From: Pusillimonas sp. UBA6240
Lineage (GTDB): Bacteria; Pseudomonadota; Gammaproteobacteria; Burkholderiales; Burkholderiaceae_B
Length of the DNA: 7,404 nucleotides
Assembly: GCA_002441445.1 (NCBI GenBank)
Contig: DJWC01000096.1
Coordinates: forward strand, 1-7,404
Direction of reading: 5' to 3'
Shown: positions 1-5,172 of the stretch, in pieces
Layout of the letters: each line of letters starts with the position of its first letter
Numbering within the stretch: the first letter of the stretch is position 1
Notes under the pieces: generated by a model
What the model was told of the DNA's origin: nothing
Database searches by the model: none
Seen by the model: the letters and a program-made list of their open reading frames with translations, nothing else
Made by a program: the position numbers and the translations under genes

Positions 1-304
1 CGCAGATTTCGGTGACGGCGATGGGGTGAGAAATATAAGGTTCGCCGCTGGCGCGGAACTGACCCAGATGGGCCTGGTCGGCGAAGCGGTAGGCTTCCTT
101 GATGCGTTCGACGTCTTTGGCGTCCAGATAGCCGCTGATGATCTTGGTCAGCGGCGCCAGGGAAGCGATGGTATTGGGCGCGGCGTCGGGTCCCGCCAGG
201 GCGTTGGGCGCCGGTTTGGCGGTTTTGTGCCTGCGCAGGCGCGGGCCCTTCTTCAGGACGGCCAGGAGCCCGGAGGAAGCGCCGCGAAGACCGGAAAACG
301 CCAT
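1..304 (-). CDS. spoT: SpoT/RelA bifunctional (p)ppGpp synthetase/hydrolase, N-terminal part (runs off left edge)
   Basis: This is the first 101 codons of a RelA/SpoT-family enzyme, which makes and breaks down the alarmone (p)ppGpp in the cytoplasm. The visible protein starts MAFSGLRG, has a basic leader (KKGPRLRRHK) and then enters the family N-terminal region. The stretch LDAKDVERIKEAYRFADQAH, followed by GEPYISHPIAVTEIC, is the start of the HD hydrolase domain, with the H of ISHP as a metal-binding histidine. The synthetase, TGS and ACT domains would lie beyond the window. The ATG at 304 is preceded by a gaggcgg ribosome-binding sequence and lies 16 nt after the rpoZ stop, so the two are probably co-transcribed. 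The gmk-rpoZ-spoT order is the usual proteobacterial one. With one long RSH next to rpoZ, SpoT is more likely than RelA, but the deciding catalytic residues are outside the window. Confidence 0.9.
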   Translation of the reverse strand, partial: MAFSGLRGASSGLLAVLKKGPRLRRHKTAKPAPNALAGPDAAPNTIASLAPLTKIISGYLDAKDVERIKEAYRFADQAHLGQFRASGEPYISHPIAVTEIC

Positions 305-320
305 GAGCCGCCTCGTGCGA

Positions 321-524
321 TCAGGTCGGGACCTTGCGCAGCATTTCCAGGCCGGTGACGCCGGTGGCGATTTCACGCAGGGCGGTGACGGTGGGCTTGT
401 TCTTGCTGTCGATGCGCGGTTCGTGGCCCTGCGCCAGCTCGCGCGCGCGATAGGTGGCGGCCAGGGTCAGGTTGAAGCGATTCGGGATTTTCTGCAGACA
501 GTCTTCGACGGTAATGCGGGCCAT
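321..524 (-). CDS. rpoZ: DNA-directed RNA polymerase omega subunit
   Basis: The 67-residue product begins MARITVEDCLQKIPNRFNL and continues LAATYRARELAQG, the highly conserved RpoZ N-terminal core. The family function is to help beta-prime fold and assemble onto the alpha2-beta core. In proteobacteria omega also contributes to one ppGpp-binding site on RNA polymerase. The length matches short betaproteobacterial omega subunits; the E. coli protein is 91 residues. The start at 524 is preceded by a modest ataggt sequence. The gene sits 26 nt downstream of gmk and 16 nt upstream of spoT on the same strand, which supports one operon tying GMP metabolism, the ppGpp target and the ppGpp enzyme together. 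Nothing is missing or unusual. Confidence 0.97.
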   Translation of the reverse strand: MARITVEDCLQKIPNRFNLTLAATYRARELAQGHEPRIDSKNKPTVTALREIATGVTGLEMLRKVPT

Positions 525-550
525 GGTTAACCTATGAAAGGATGGATGAA

Positions 551-1186
551 TCAGTCGATGGTTTTACTGATGCCTAGCTGTGAAAAGAGTTCCGCATTGC
601 GCGCGGCTTGCGTGCCATAGCGCAGGCGGGTCGCCGCGACGATATGGCCGAGTTCTTGCAACGCAGTGCTAAATTCTTGATTAATAATAACATATTGGCA
701 CTCGGCCGCATGCGATATTTCGCTGCCGGCGGCCAGCAGCCGGCGTGCGATGACCTGCGGCGCGTCCTGCCCGCGCTGGGTCAGGCGGCTTTCCAGCGCT
801 TCGATGGAGGGGGGCAGAATGAACACGCTCACGGCTTGCGGATATTGCGCGCGCACCTGTCGCGCGCCTTGCCAGTCGATTTCCAGCAGCACGTCTTTGT
901 CCTGGGCCAGGGCTTCGTCGATGCGGTCGCGCGGGGTGCCGTAGAAATTGCCGTGCACTTCCGCCCATTCCAGCAATGCATTGCGTTCGCGCAAGGCGTG
1001 GAATTCTTCATGGCTGACAAAGCGGTAATGCTTGCCTGGTTCTTCGCCGGGCCGCGGCGGCCGCGTGGTGCAAGAGATCGACAGCACCAGCGAAGGATCC
1101 TGCGCCAGCAGGGCGTTGACCAGGCTGGATTTACCCGCGCCGCTGGGAGCGACGACCATGAAAACATTACCGGAATTAGACGACAT
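551..1186 (-). CDS. gmk: Guanylate kinase
   Basis: This cytoplasmic enzyme phosphorylates GMP to GDP with ATP. The 211-residue product has the P-loop APSGAGKS at residues 13-20, then the GMP-binding segments: SCTTRPPRPGE near residues 38-48, HYRFVSHEEF at about 53-62, and the AEVHGNFYGT stretch near 75-84. DVLLEIDWQGA and the lid-region RLTQRGQD are also typical of Gmk. The length matches the E. coli enzyme (207 residues). The start at 1186 leaves 12 residues before the P-loop, about as in the family. No Shine-Dalgarno sequence precedes this ATG, and a TACTAT box lies only 9 nt upstream, so translation may be leaderless. It heads the gmk-rpoZ-spoT cluster. The large open frame on the opposite strand across this region is a GC-rich shadow. 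Confidence 0.97.
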   Translation of the reverse strand: MSSNSGNVFMVVAPSGAGKSSLVNALLAQDPSLVLSISCTTRPPRPGEEPGKHYRFVSHEEFHALRERNALLEWAEVHGNFYGTPRDRIDEALAQDKDVLLEIDWQGARQVRAQYPQAVSVFILPPSIEALESRLTQRGQDAPQVIARRLLAAGSEISHAAECQYVIINQEFSTALQELGHIVAATRLRYGTQAARNAELFSQLGISKTID

Positions 1187-1230
1187 GATCAGTGCATAGT
1201 AACAAGCAAGAGAGCAAGCATAGCAAATCT
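1187..1230 (-). promoter_or_regulatory. Candidate gmk promoter with a near-absent leader
   Basis: Upstream of gmk on the minus strand there is a TACTAT hexamer (1201 down to 1196), which fits a sigma70 -10 box. A TTGCTA hexamer (1226 down to 1221) lies a rather long 19 nt further upstream. If this -10 is used, transcription would begin within a few bases of the gmk ATG at 1186. The area is less GC-rich than its surroundings. The -35 spacing is poor, so this is a suggestion only. Confidence 0.25.
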
Positions 1231-1420
1231 GCGCCCCTTTTCCTCGGAGCCGCTGTTTGCTTTCCGCCGGGAACGCTATGCTTCCGTGCCGCCGTGCCTA
1301 TGCGCCATCGGGCCCATGCGTTGGGCCGGAATGCCGGTTGCGGATCCCCCGGCGGCAGGGTCGCCCGGTCGCCAGGCCGCTGACCATCGGGCCGCCGGAC
1401 CCGCGCATATTATCGCGGCG
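1231..1420. other. Intergenic stretch between the acidic unknown gene and gmk
   Basis: These bases belong to a gap of about 230 bp between the stop of the acidic small protein and the gmk start. The part away from gmk is GC-rich with several short inverted GC runs, but none is followed by a T-tract. I see no convincing intrinsic terminator, RNA gene or small coding frame. In some other proteobacteria a yicC-type gene sits upstream of gmk; none is present here. Confidence 0.5.
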
Positions 1421-1765
1421 CTATGCGGGCAGGTCGGGCGCCTGCGGGTTTTCCTGGCCGAGCTCTTCCAGCGCGGCCTGATAAGCCGCCAGGTCGGCGC
1501 AAAGGAAAACCACGGCGTCACCAGGGTTCATGTTGAAAGTGATGTCCTGGATCTGCGCGCGCGCTTCTTCGGGCTGGCCGATGGCGGCGACGTGCAGGTC
1601 GCCTTCCTGTTCGAACTGCGCCTGGGGGACGAAGTCGGCGACCCGCTCGATGTCGGGTTCGCTGATCACGACATAGGCGCGAAACGGGAAGTCCTCGATG
1701 GTGACGTCCAGCACCATGCCGTGCTGCAGGAATTCAACGATATGGCTCGGCGGATACATGCTCAT
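1421..1765 (-). CDS. Small, strongly acidic protein of unknown function, overlapping the methyltransferase gene
   Basis: The 114-residue product is not one I recognise. Its codons are strongly GC-ending like those of neighbouring genes, which supports real coding. The protein has 20 Asp/Glu, only three Arg and no Lys, so it should carry a large negative charge. It has no signal peptide or membrane segment and is probably cytoplasmic. The N-terminal half (HIVEFLQHGMVLDVTIEDFPFRAYVVISEPDIERV) looks like alternating beta strands and turns. The C-terminal tail is rich in Glu, Gln and Pro. The gene begins inside the 3' end of the methyltransferase gene, overlapping by 32 nt (26 nt if the second ATG at 1759 is used), so translational coupling is likely. 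No clear Shine-Dalgarno sequence precedes either ATG. A role as partner or regulator of the methyltransferase is inference from position only. Confidence 0.75.
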   Translation of the reverse strand: MSMYPPSHIVEFLQHGMVLDVTIEDFPFRAYVVISEPDIERVADFVPQAQFEQEGDLHVAAIGQPEEARAQIQDITFNMNPGDAVVFLCADLAAYQAALEELGQENPQAPDLPA

Positions 1766-2396
1766 GTCTGGGCGCAGGCAGCTTGGCTGTCTTGAAAGAA
1801 AAAGTGCTGATGTTGGCGGGAGGCAGGTTGGCCCAAATGATTTTGGAGCCCGTTTGCTGGGCCCGCAATTGATTCTTCCATTTGGGTCGGCGCAAATTGT
1901 ACGTGAACTGGATCGCGACGCCGTTGTCGTGCAGCAGGTGCTGCCATTGCTCCAGTATGGAATGCGTCATGGGTGCGGGCAGAGAACACAAGGGCAGGCT
2001 GGATACTATGGCCCGCACGCGCGCCTCCGGCGGCAACAGCCGGCGCAGGTCCGCCGCGTTGCCCTGCACCACGTTCAAGTGCGGGAAGCGTTTGCGCAAG
2101 CGCCGCACGAAGGGCCCGGAGTATTCGATGACCAGAAGCCGATGCGCCGGGACGCCGCTGTCCAGCAAGGCCTGGGTGACGACGCCCGTGCCGGCGCCCA
2201 GTTCGACCACCAGGCCGTCGCCGCTTGCAGGCACCTGCTTCGCCATGTGCCGGGCCAGATGCCGGGAACTGGGGCATAGGGCGCCCACCGCGCCCGGCCG
2301 CAGACAGAGCTCCCGCAAAAACAGCCCCGGCGCCAGCCCTTTGAAATAATCCGACAAGCGCTGCGCCGACCCAAATCCGGGAACCCGATACATCAT
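1734..2396 (-). CDS. SAM-dependent methyltransferase, phospholipid N-methyltransferase-like
   Basis: From this start the product is 220 residues. It opens with FLRELCLRPGAVGALCPSSRHLARHMA, a signature of the bacterial phospholipid N-methyltransferase (PmtA-like) group. The SAM-binding motif I, VVELGAGTGVVTQALL, follows at about residues 63-78, and the acidic strand-2 end, LLVIEYSGPF, at about 87-96. VVSSLPL-like AIVSSLPLCSLP, QFTYNLRRPKW and ANLPPANI follow in the family order. Characterised relatives methylate phosphatidylethanolamine at the membrane; others have unknown lipid or small-molecule targets, so the substrate is open. The frame extends to an ATG at 2432 (232 residues), but that start has no ribosome site. 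The ATG at 2396 has GGAGG 12 nt upstream, so I prefer it. The gene's end overlaps the acidic protein gene. A longer frame on the same strand in another phase is a shadow. Confidence 0.82.
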   Translation of the reverse strand: MMYRVPGFGSAQRLSDYFKGLAPGLFLRELCLRPGAVGALCPSSRHLARHMAKQVPASGDGLVVELGAGTGVVTQALLDSGVPAHRLLVIEYSGPFVRRLRKRFPHLNVVQGNAADLRRLLPPEARVRAIVSSLPLCSLPAPMTHSILEQWQHLLHDNGVAIQFTYNLRRPKWKNQLRAQQTGSKIIWANLPPANISTFSFKTAKLPAPRHEHVSAEPYR

Positions 2397-2408
2397 GCGA
2401 TTCTGCCG

Positions 2409-2413
2409 CCTCC
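2409..2413 (-). promoter_or_regulatory. GGAGG ribosome-binding site bearing on the methyltransferase start
   Basis: A GGAGG on the minus strand lies 12 nt before the ATG at 2396 and 15 nt before a second adjacent ATG at 2393. The spacing is longer than ideal. The alternative upstream ATG at 2432 has no purine-rich site at all, and the conserved family region begins well downstream of 2396. This tips the choice towards the shorter protein without settling it. Confidence 0.4.
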
Positions 2414-2432
2414 ATTTTGAATCGCTGTACAT

Positions 2433-2546
2433 TAACAGGGCGCCGCAGGGGCGGGCATGTCAATTTGTAAACAGTTGCTAGCGCACCAGCGCCGGACCCG
2501 ACCAGAGCGGGGAGGGGGACGCAGATTGTTTCCTTTTCAAGCCGGC
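2433..2546. other. Gene-free stretch upstream of the methyltransferase, with an AT-rich patch
   Basis: I see no coding sequence here. An AT-rich patch at about 2457-2480 stands out from the GC-rich surroundings. It contains a perfect TTGACA -35 hexamer on the minus strand (2463 down to 2458). The best -10-like words (TGTTAA, TAATGT) are 20-23 nt away, which is too far for a standard sigma70 promoter. The methyltransferase promoter probably lies in this area, but I cannot place it exactly. Confidence 0.35.
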
Positions 2547-2624
2547 GCAACCAACTGTGCGCATGGGCGGCAGACGATATTCGCTCGATGGGCGCGCACG
2601 GCGCGGAGTGCGATCGTGGCGGCT
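2547..2624. repeat. Diverged direct repeat, copy A
   Basis: This segment matches copy B about 130 bp further right. The best block (2589-2624 against 2719-2754) is ungapped at offset 130, with 28 of 36 identical bases including a perfect 14-mer, cggcgcggagtgcg. Shared words continue to the left in order at offsets 133, 134 and 127: gacgata, atgggcg and gcaacc. They are separated by small indels, as expected for an old duplication. No credible gene covers it. Confidence 0.55.
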
Positions 2625-2673
2625 TCGGGTTCTGATGTTTCGCGCTCTTGGCTTGCGCAACGCGGAATCTGAA

Positions 2674-2754
2674 GCAACCCCCTGGCGGCCGAGGGTATGG
2701 GCGCGGACGATACCCGGCTGGGCGTCCGCGGCGCGGAGTGCGGCCGCGGCAACT
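2674..2754. repeat. Diverged direct repeat, copy B
   Basis: This is the second copy of the unit described for 2547-2624, with the 14-mer at 2729-2742. It lies just downstream of xthA. Between the copies (2625-2673) I see nothing recognisable. In the minus-strand frames that line up, both copies translate to similar Ala/Arg-rich strings, but codon use is poor and the frames differ, so a non-coding or decayed element is more likely than a gene. Confidence 0.55.
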
Positions 2755-2778
2755 GCGCCTTCCAGTCCCCGGAAGCGC
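2755..2778 (-). terminator. Hairpin just downstream of xthA, no U-tract
   Basis: Eight nt after the xthA stop, the minus-strand transcript can fold an 8-bp stem (2778-2771 below with 2763-2755, one bulged base at 2759) around a 7-nt loop. No run of U follows, so it would be a weak intrinsic terminator at best. It may instead protect the xthA 3' end or precede Rho-dependent termination. Confidence 0.3.
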
Positions 2779-2785
2779 AAATACT

Positions 2786-3577
2786 CTAAGCCCGCGCGGA
2801 AAAGTCCAGGGTGGCGGTCACGGGCGCGTGGTCCGAGGGCTGCTCGTTGGCGCGCGGCGTTTTATCCACCCGGCATGAGACGCAGTACGGGCGCAGCGCC
2901 TCGGACAGCAGCACATGGTCGATGCGCAAACCCGCATTGCGCCGGAAAGCATAGCGGCGATAGTCCCACCAGGTGAAGGTTTTTTCTTCCTGCGGAAATT
3001 CGCGGAAGGCGTCGGTCAGCCCCAAATCCAGGAGTGCATTGAAAGCCTGGCGCTCGGGCTCCGACACCAGCACCTCGCCCGCCCATTTCGCCGGGTCGTG
3101 CACGTCTTCATCCGTGGGCGCCACGTTGTAGTCTCCCAATATGGCAAGGCGCGGATAGCGCTCGAGCTCCGCGCTCAGCCATGCGCGCAAGGCCTGGAAC
3201 CATCTGAGCTTGTATTCATATTTCTCGCTGCCCACGGATTGGCCGTTGGGGCAGTAAGCGCTGATGATGCGGATGTCGCCGATGGGGCTGTTCAGGGTGC
3301 TGGCGATGATGCGCTGCTGGTGGTCGTCGAAATCCGGAATATTGCGCTGCACGTCCAGGCACTCTTCGGGGGCGATGATGGCTACGCCGTTATATGTCTT
3401 TTGCCCCGCCCACTGCGCGGTGTAGCCCGCCTCGGAAAAAGCCTCGAGCGGAAACTGGTCGTCCGCCAGCTTGAGTTCCTGCAGGCACAGCGCCTGTACC
3501 GGGTTCGCCTGCAGCCAGTCGAGCACTTGCGGCAGGCGCACCTTCAAAGAATTGACATTCCAGGTTGCGAGTTTCAC
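2786..3577 (-). CDS. xthA: Exodeoxyribonuclease III (AP endonuclease, Xth/ExoA type)
   Basis: The 263-residue cytoplasmic enzyme belongs to the endonuclease/exonuclease/phosphatase fold. Its family cuts DNA at abasic sites and degrades one strand 3' to 5' in base-excision repair. All catalytic elements are present: N7 in TWNVNSL, the metal-binding E34 in LQELK, Y108 in SAYCPNG, D149 and N151 in GDYNVAP, D220 in GLRIDHVL, and D249-H250 in SDHAPV. The WWDYR segment near 203-207 is also typical. The start codon is GTG (3577 to 3575), giving VKLATWNVN; it fits the family N-terminus and no better start exists. The ribosome site is weak (cggaactgaa). The gene is alone on its strand, divergent from the small-protein unit across 116 bp, and complete in length. 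Confidence 0.96.
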   Translation of the reverse strand: MKLATWNVNSLKVRLPQVLDWLQANPVQALCLQELKLADDQFPLEAFSEAGYTAQWAGQKTYNGVAIIAPEECLDVQRNIPDFDDHQQRIIASTLNSPIGDIRIISAYCPNGQSVGSEKYEYKLRWFQALRAWLSAELERYPRLAILGDYNVAPTDEDVHDPAKWAGEVLVSEPERQAFNALLDLGLTDAFREFPQEEKTFTWWDYRRYAFRRNAGLRIDHVLLSEALRPYCVSCRVDKTPRANEQPSDHAPVTATLDFSARA

Positions 3578-3615
3578 TTCAGTTCCGTTTGTGTAAGTTA
3601 TTGAGCCAATTGGAG

Positions 3616-3644
3616 TTATTTTTGCCGATAGGGTACCCTATAAA
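3616..3644 (+). promoter_or_regulatory. Candidate promoter of the small-protein gene
   Basis: TATAAA at 3639-3644 is a good -10 box. Seventeen nt upstream lies ttattt (3616-3621), a poor -35. Transcription would begin near 3651, leaving a leader of about 43 nt before the ATG at 3694. The weak -35 and the palindrome over the -10 suggest control by a regulator, which is inference. Confidence 0.45.
3628..3641. promoter_or_regulatory. Perfect 14-bp palindrome, candidate operator
   Basis: The sequence atagggtaccctat is a perfect inverted repeat with no spacer, centred between 3634 and 3635. It overlaps the TATAAA box of the rightward small-protein gene and lies in the xthA divergent intergenic gap. 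A shorter palindrome, ccaattgg, is at 3606-3613. The placement fits a repressor site, but no regulator can be named and unspaced palindromes are uncommon operators. Confidence 0.35.
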
Positions 3645-3693
3645 AGGCATGGGGCGCACGCGGCGCCCCTTGGCAATCTGTAAGGAGAGTCGA

Positions 3694-3837
3694 ATGACAA
3701 GCAAGCCGACTGCGAAAAAGCAGCCTTTCGTTATTGAACCACTTAATTGGGTGGCCCCGGACCGCGCGGGCGACGATGCCAAGAAAGACACCGAAGAAAC
3801 CAAGCGCAGCGAACCCGCGAAGGACGTCAAAAACTGA
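3694..3837 (+). CDS. Small charged protein of unknown function (47 residues)
   Basis: The ATG at 3694 has a strong ribosome site, aaggag, at ideal spacing, which makes a real small gene likely and fixes the start. An upstream in-frame ATG at 3565 lies inside the xthA end and has no such support. The product starts MTSKPTAKKQPFVIEPLNWVAP, so a short hydrophobic-aromatic segment (FVIEPLNWV) sits near residues 12-20. A highly charged Lys/Asp/Glu tail follows, probably disordered. Charges nearly cancel (about ten basic and nine acidic). There is no signal peptide, membrane helix or cysteine. It has its own candidate promoter and a strong terminator 30 nt after the stop, so it forms a unit of about 250 nt. 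I do not recognise the family. An sRNA-like role for the transcript is also possible. Confidence 0.75.
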   Translation: MTSKPTAKKQPFVIEPLNWVAPDRAGDDAKKDTEETKRSEPAKDVKN

Positions 3838-3866
3838 TTGCGCTCGATGTCCGGCCATGGAGTACG

Positions 3867-3897
3867 AACGGCGGGGGGAACCCTGCCGTTTTTTTTT
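3867..3897 (+). terminator. Strong Rho-independent terminator after the small-protein gene
   Basis: A 10-bp GC-rich stem (3867-3876 with 3881-3890, one G-T pair) closes a GGAA tetraloop. A run of nine T's follows at 3889-3897, the first two of them pairing in the stem. This is a textbook intrinsic terminator. It separates the small-protein unit from bktB, which must then have its own promoter in 3898-3990. Confidence 0.92.
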
Positions 3898-3990
3898 CGC
3901 GGCGCCTGAAGCGTGTGCATTACACTTCATGATGATGTAGTTACTTGCGGCGTCCGGCTGTCTGCCGCCGCCATTGTCCAGGAGAGAAAG

Positions 3991-5172
3991 ATGCAAGATA
4001 TCGTCGTCATTGGCGCCTGCCGCAGCGCCGTGGGAGATTTTGGCGGCGCGCTGAAAGATGTGCCGCCCTGCGAGTTGGGCGCGGCGGTCGTGCGCGCCGT
4101 GCTGGACCGCAGCAATGTTTCCCCCGCCGAGGTCGGACACGTGGTGTTCGGGCATGTCATCAACACCGAACCGCGCGATATGTATTTATCGCGGGTCGCC
4201 GCCCTGAATGCGGGCATAAGCCATGAAACGCCGGCGTTCAATGTGAACCGCCTGTGCGGCTCGGGCTTGCAGGCGATCATTTCCGCCGCTCAGGCGCTGA
4301 AGCTGGGCGATGCCGACATCGCCATCGGCGGCGGCGCCGAAAGCATGAGCCGCGCGCCCTACATCGCGCCCGCGCAGCGCTGGGGCGCGCGGATGGGCGA
4401 CAGCGCCATGCTGGACATGATGACCGGCGCCTTGTCCGATCCCTTCGACAAGGTGCACATGGGCATCACCGCGGAAAACGTCGCCAAGAAGTTCTCCATC
4501 ACCCGCGAAGAACAGGACGCATTGGCGCTGGCTTCCCATCAGCGCGCCGAAGCGGCGATCAAGAAAGGCTATTTCAAGGAGCAGATCGTCCCCATCATCC
4601 AGAAGACCCGCAAGGGGGACGTGGTGGTGGACACGGACGAGCATGTGCGCATGGGCGCGACGGCGGAAAACTTCTCCAGCCTGCGCCCGGTATTCATCAA
4701 GGACACGGGCACGGTGACGGCCGGCAATGCGTCGGGCATCAATGACGGCGCCGGCGCCGTGCTGCTGGCGACGGCCGCCGCGGCCCAAGCGCGGGGCCTG
4801 CAGCCGCTGGCGCGACTGGTGTCTTACGGCCACGCCGGCGTCGATCCCAAGTACATGGGCATAGGGCCGGTTCCCGCCACCCGCATCGCCCTCGACAAGG
4901 CGGGGCTGTCCATCGAGCAGATGGACGTCATCGAGGCCAATGAAGCCTTCGCCGCCCAGGCTTGCGCGGTCAGCAAGGAATTGTGCCTGGACCCCCGCAA
5001 GGTCAATCCCAACGGCAGCGGGATCAGTCTGGGGCACCCCATAGGCGCCACGGGCGCCATCATCACCGTGAAGGCCTTGCACGAGCTCAAGCGCATCCAG
5101 GGCCGCTACGCGCTGGTGACGATGTGCATAGGCGGCGGACAGGGGATAGCGGCGGTGTTCGAACGTGTTTGA
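3991..5172 (+). CDS. bktB: Beta-ketothiolase / acetyl-CoA C-acyltransferase, BktB type
   Basis: This thiolase is 393 residues. The family reversibly condenses acetyl-CoA with an acyl-CoA to a 3-ketoacyl-CoA, serving fatty-acid or amino-acid breakdown or polyhydroxyalkanoate precursor supply. The nucleophile C89 is in NRLCGSG, H349 in NGSGISLGHPIGATG, and the acid/base C379 in MCIGGGQG. NEAFAAQA is at about 317-324. The segments HVVFGHVINTEPRDMYLSRVAA, GGGAESMSRAPY, RWGARMGD, and KVNPNGSGISLGHPIGATG to FERV agree with what I know of Cupriavidus BktB, which accepts longer substrates than PhaA. The start at 3991 has AGGAG 6 nt upstream; an in-frame ATG at 3913 has none. The stop overlaps the next gene by 8 nt. 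Substrate range (PhaA-like or BktB-like) is inferred from resemblance. Confidence 0.93.
   Translation: MQDIVVIGACRSAVGDFGGALKDVPPCELGAAVVRAVLDRSNVSPAEVGHVVFGHVINTEPRDMYLSRVAALNAGISHETPAFNVNRLCGSGLQAIISAAQALKLGDADIAIGGGAESMSRAPYIAPAQRWGARMGDSAMLDMMTGALSDPFDKVHMGITAENVAKKFSITREEQDALALASHQRAEAAIKKGYFKEQIVPIIQKTRKGDVVVDTDEHVRMGATAENFSSLRPVFIKDTGTVTAGNASGINDGAGAVLLATAAAAQARGLQPLARLVSYGHAGVDPKYMGIGPVPATRIALDKAGLSIEQMDVIEANEAFAAQACAVSKELCLDPRKVNPNGSGISLGHPIGATGAIITVKALHELKRIQGRYALVTMCIGGGQGIAAVFERV

Noticed and set aside
608..1795. Long plus-strand open frame (395 codons) opposite gmk and the acidic gene
   Set aside because: It runs antisense to well-supported genes, its product resembles nothing, and it is the mirror frame expected in GC-rich DNA with strong third-position GC bias.
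1762..2550. Second minus-strand frame (262 codons) over the methyltransferase gene
   Set aside because: The methyltransferase frame holds the conserved family motifs. This one is an Ala/Gly/Arg-rich out-of-phase shadow that also crosses the intergenic region.
2478..2780. Possible 100-codon gene between xthA and the methyltransferase gene on the same strand
   Set aside because: It needs a TTG start without a ribosome site, uses rare Arg codons (AGA, CGA, AGG), has low-complexity composition, and overlaps the repeat pair.
3898..3990. bktB promoter boxes (TTACAC near 3920, TACTTG near 3942)
   Set aside because: A promoter should lie here because a strong terminator precedes it, but these hexamers match the sigma70 consensus too poorly to annotate.
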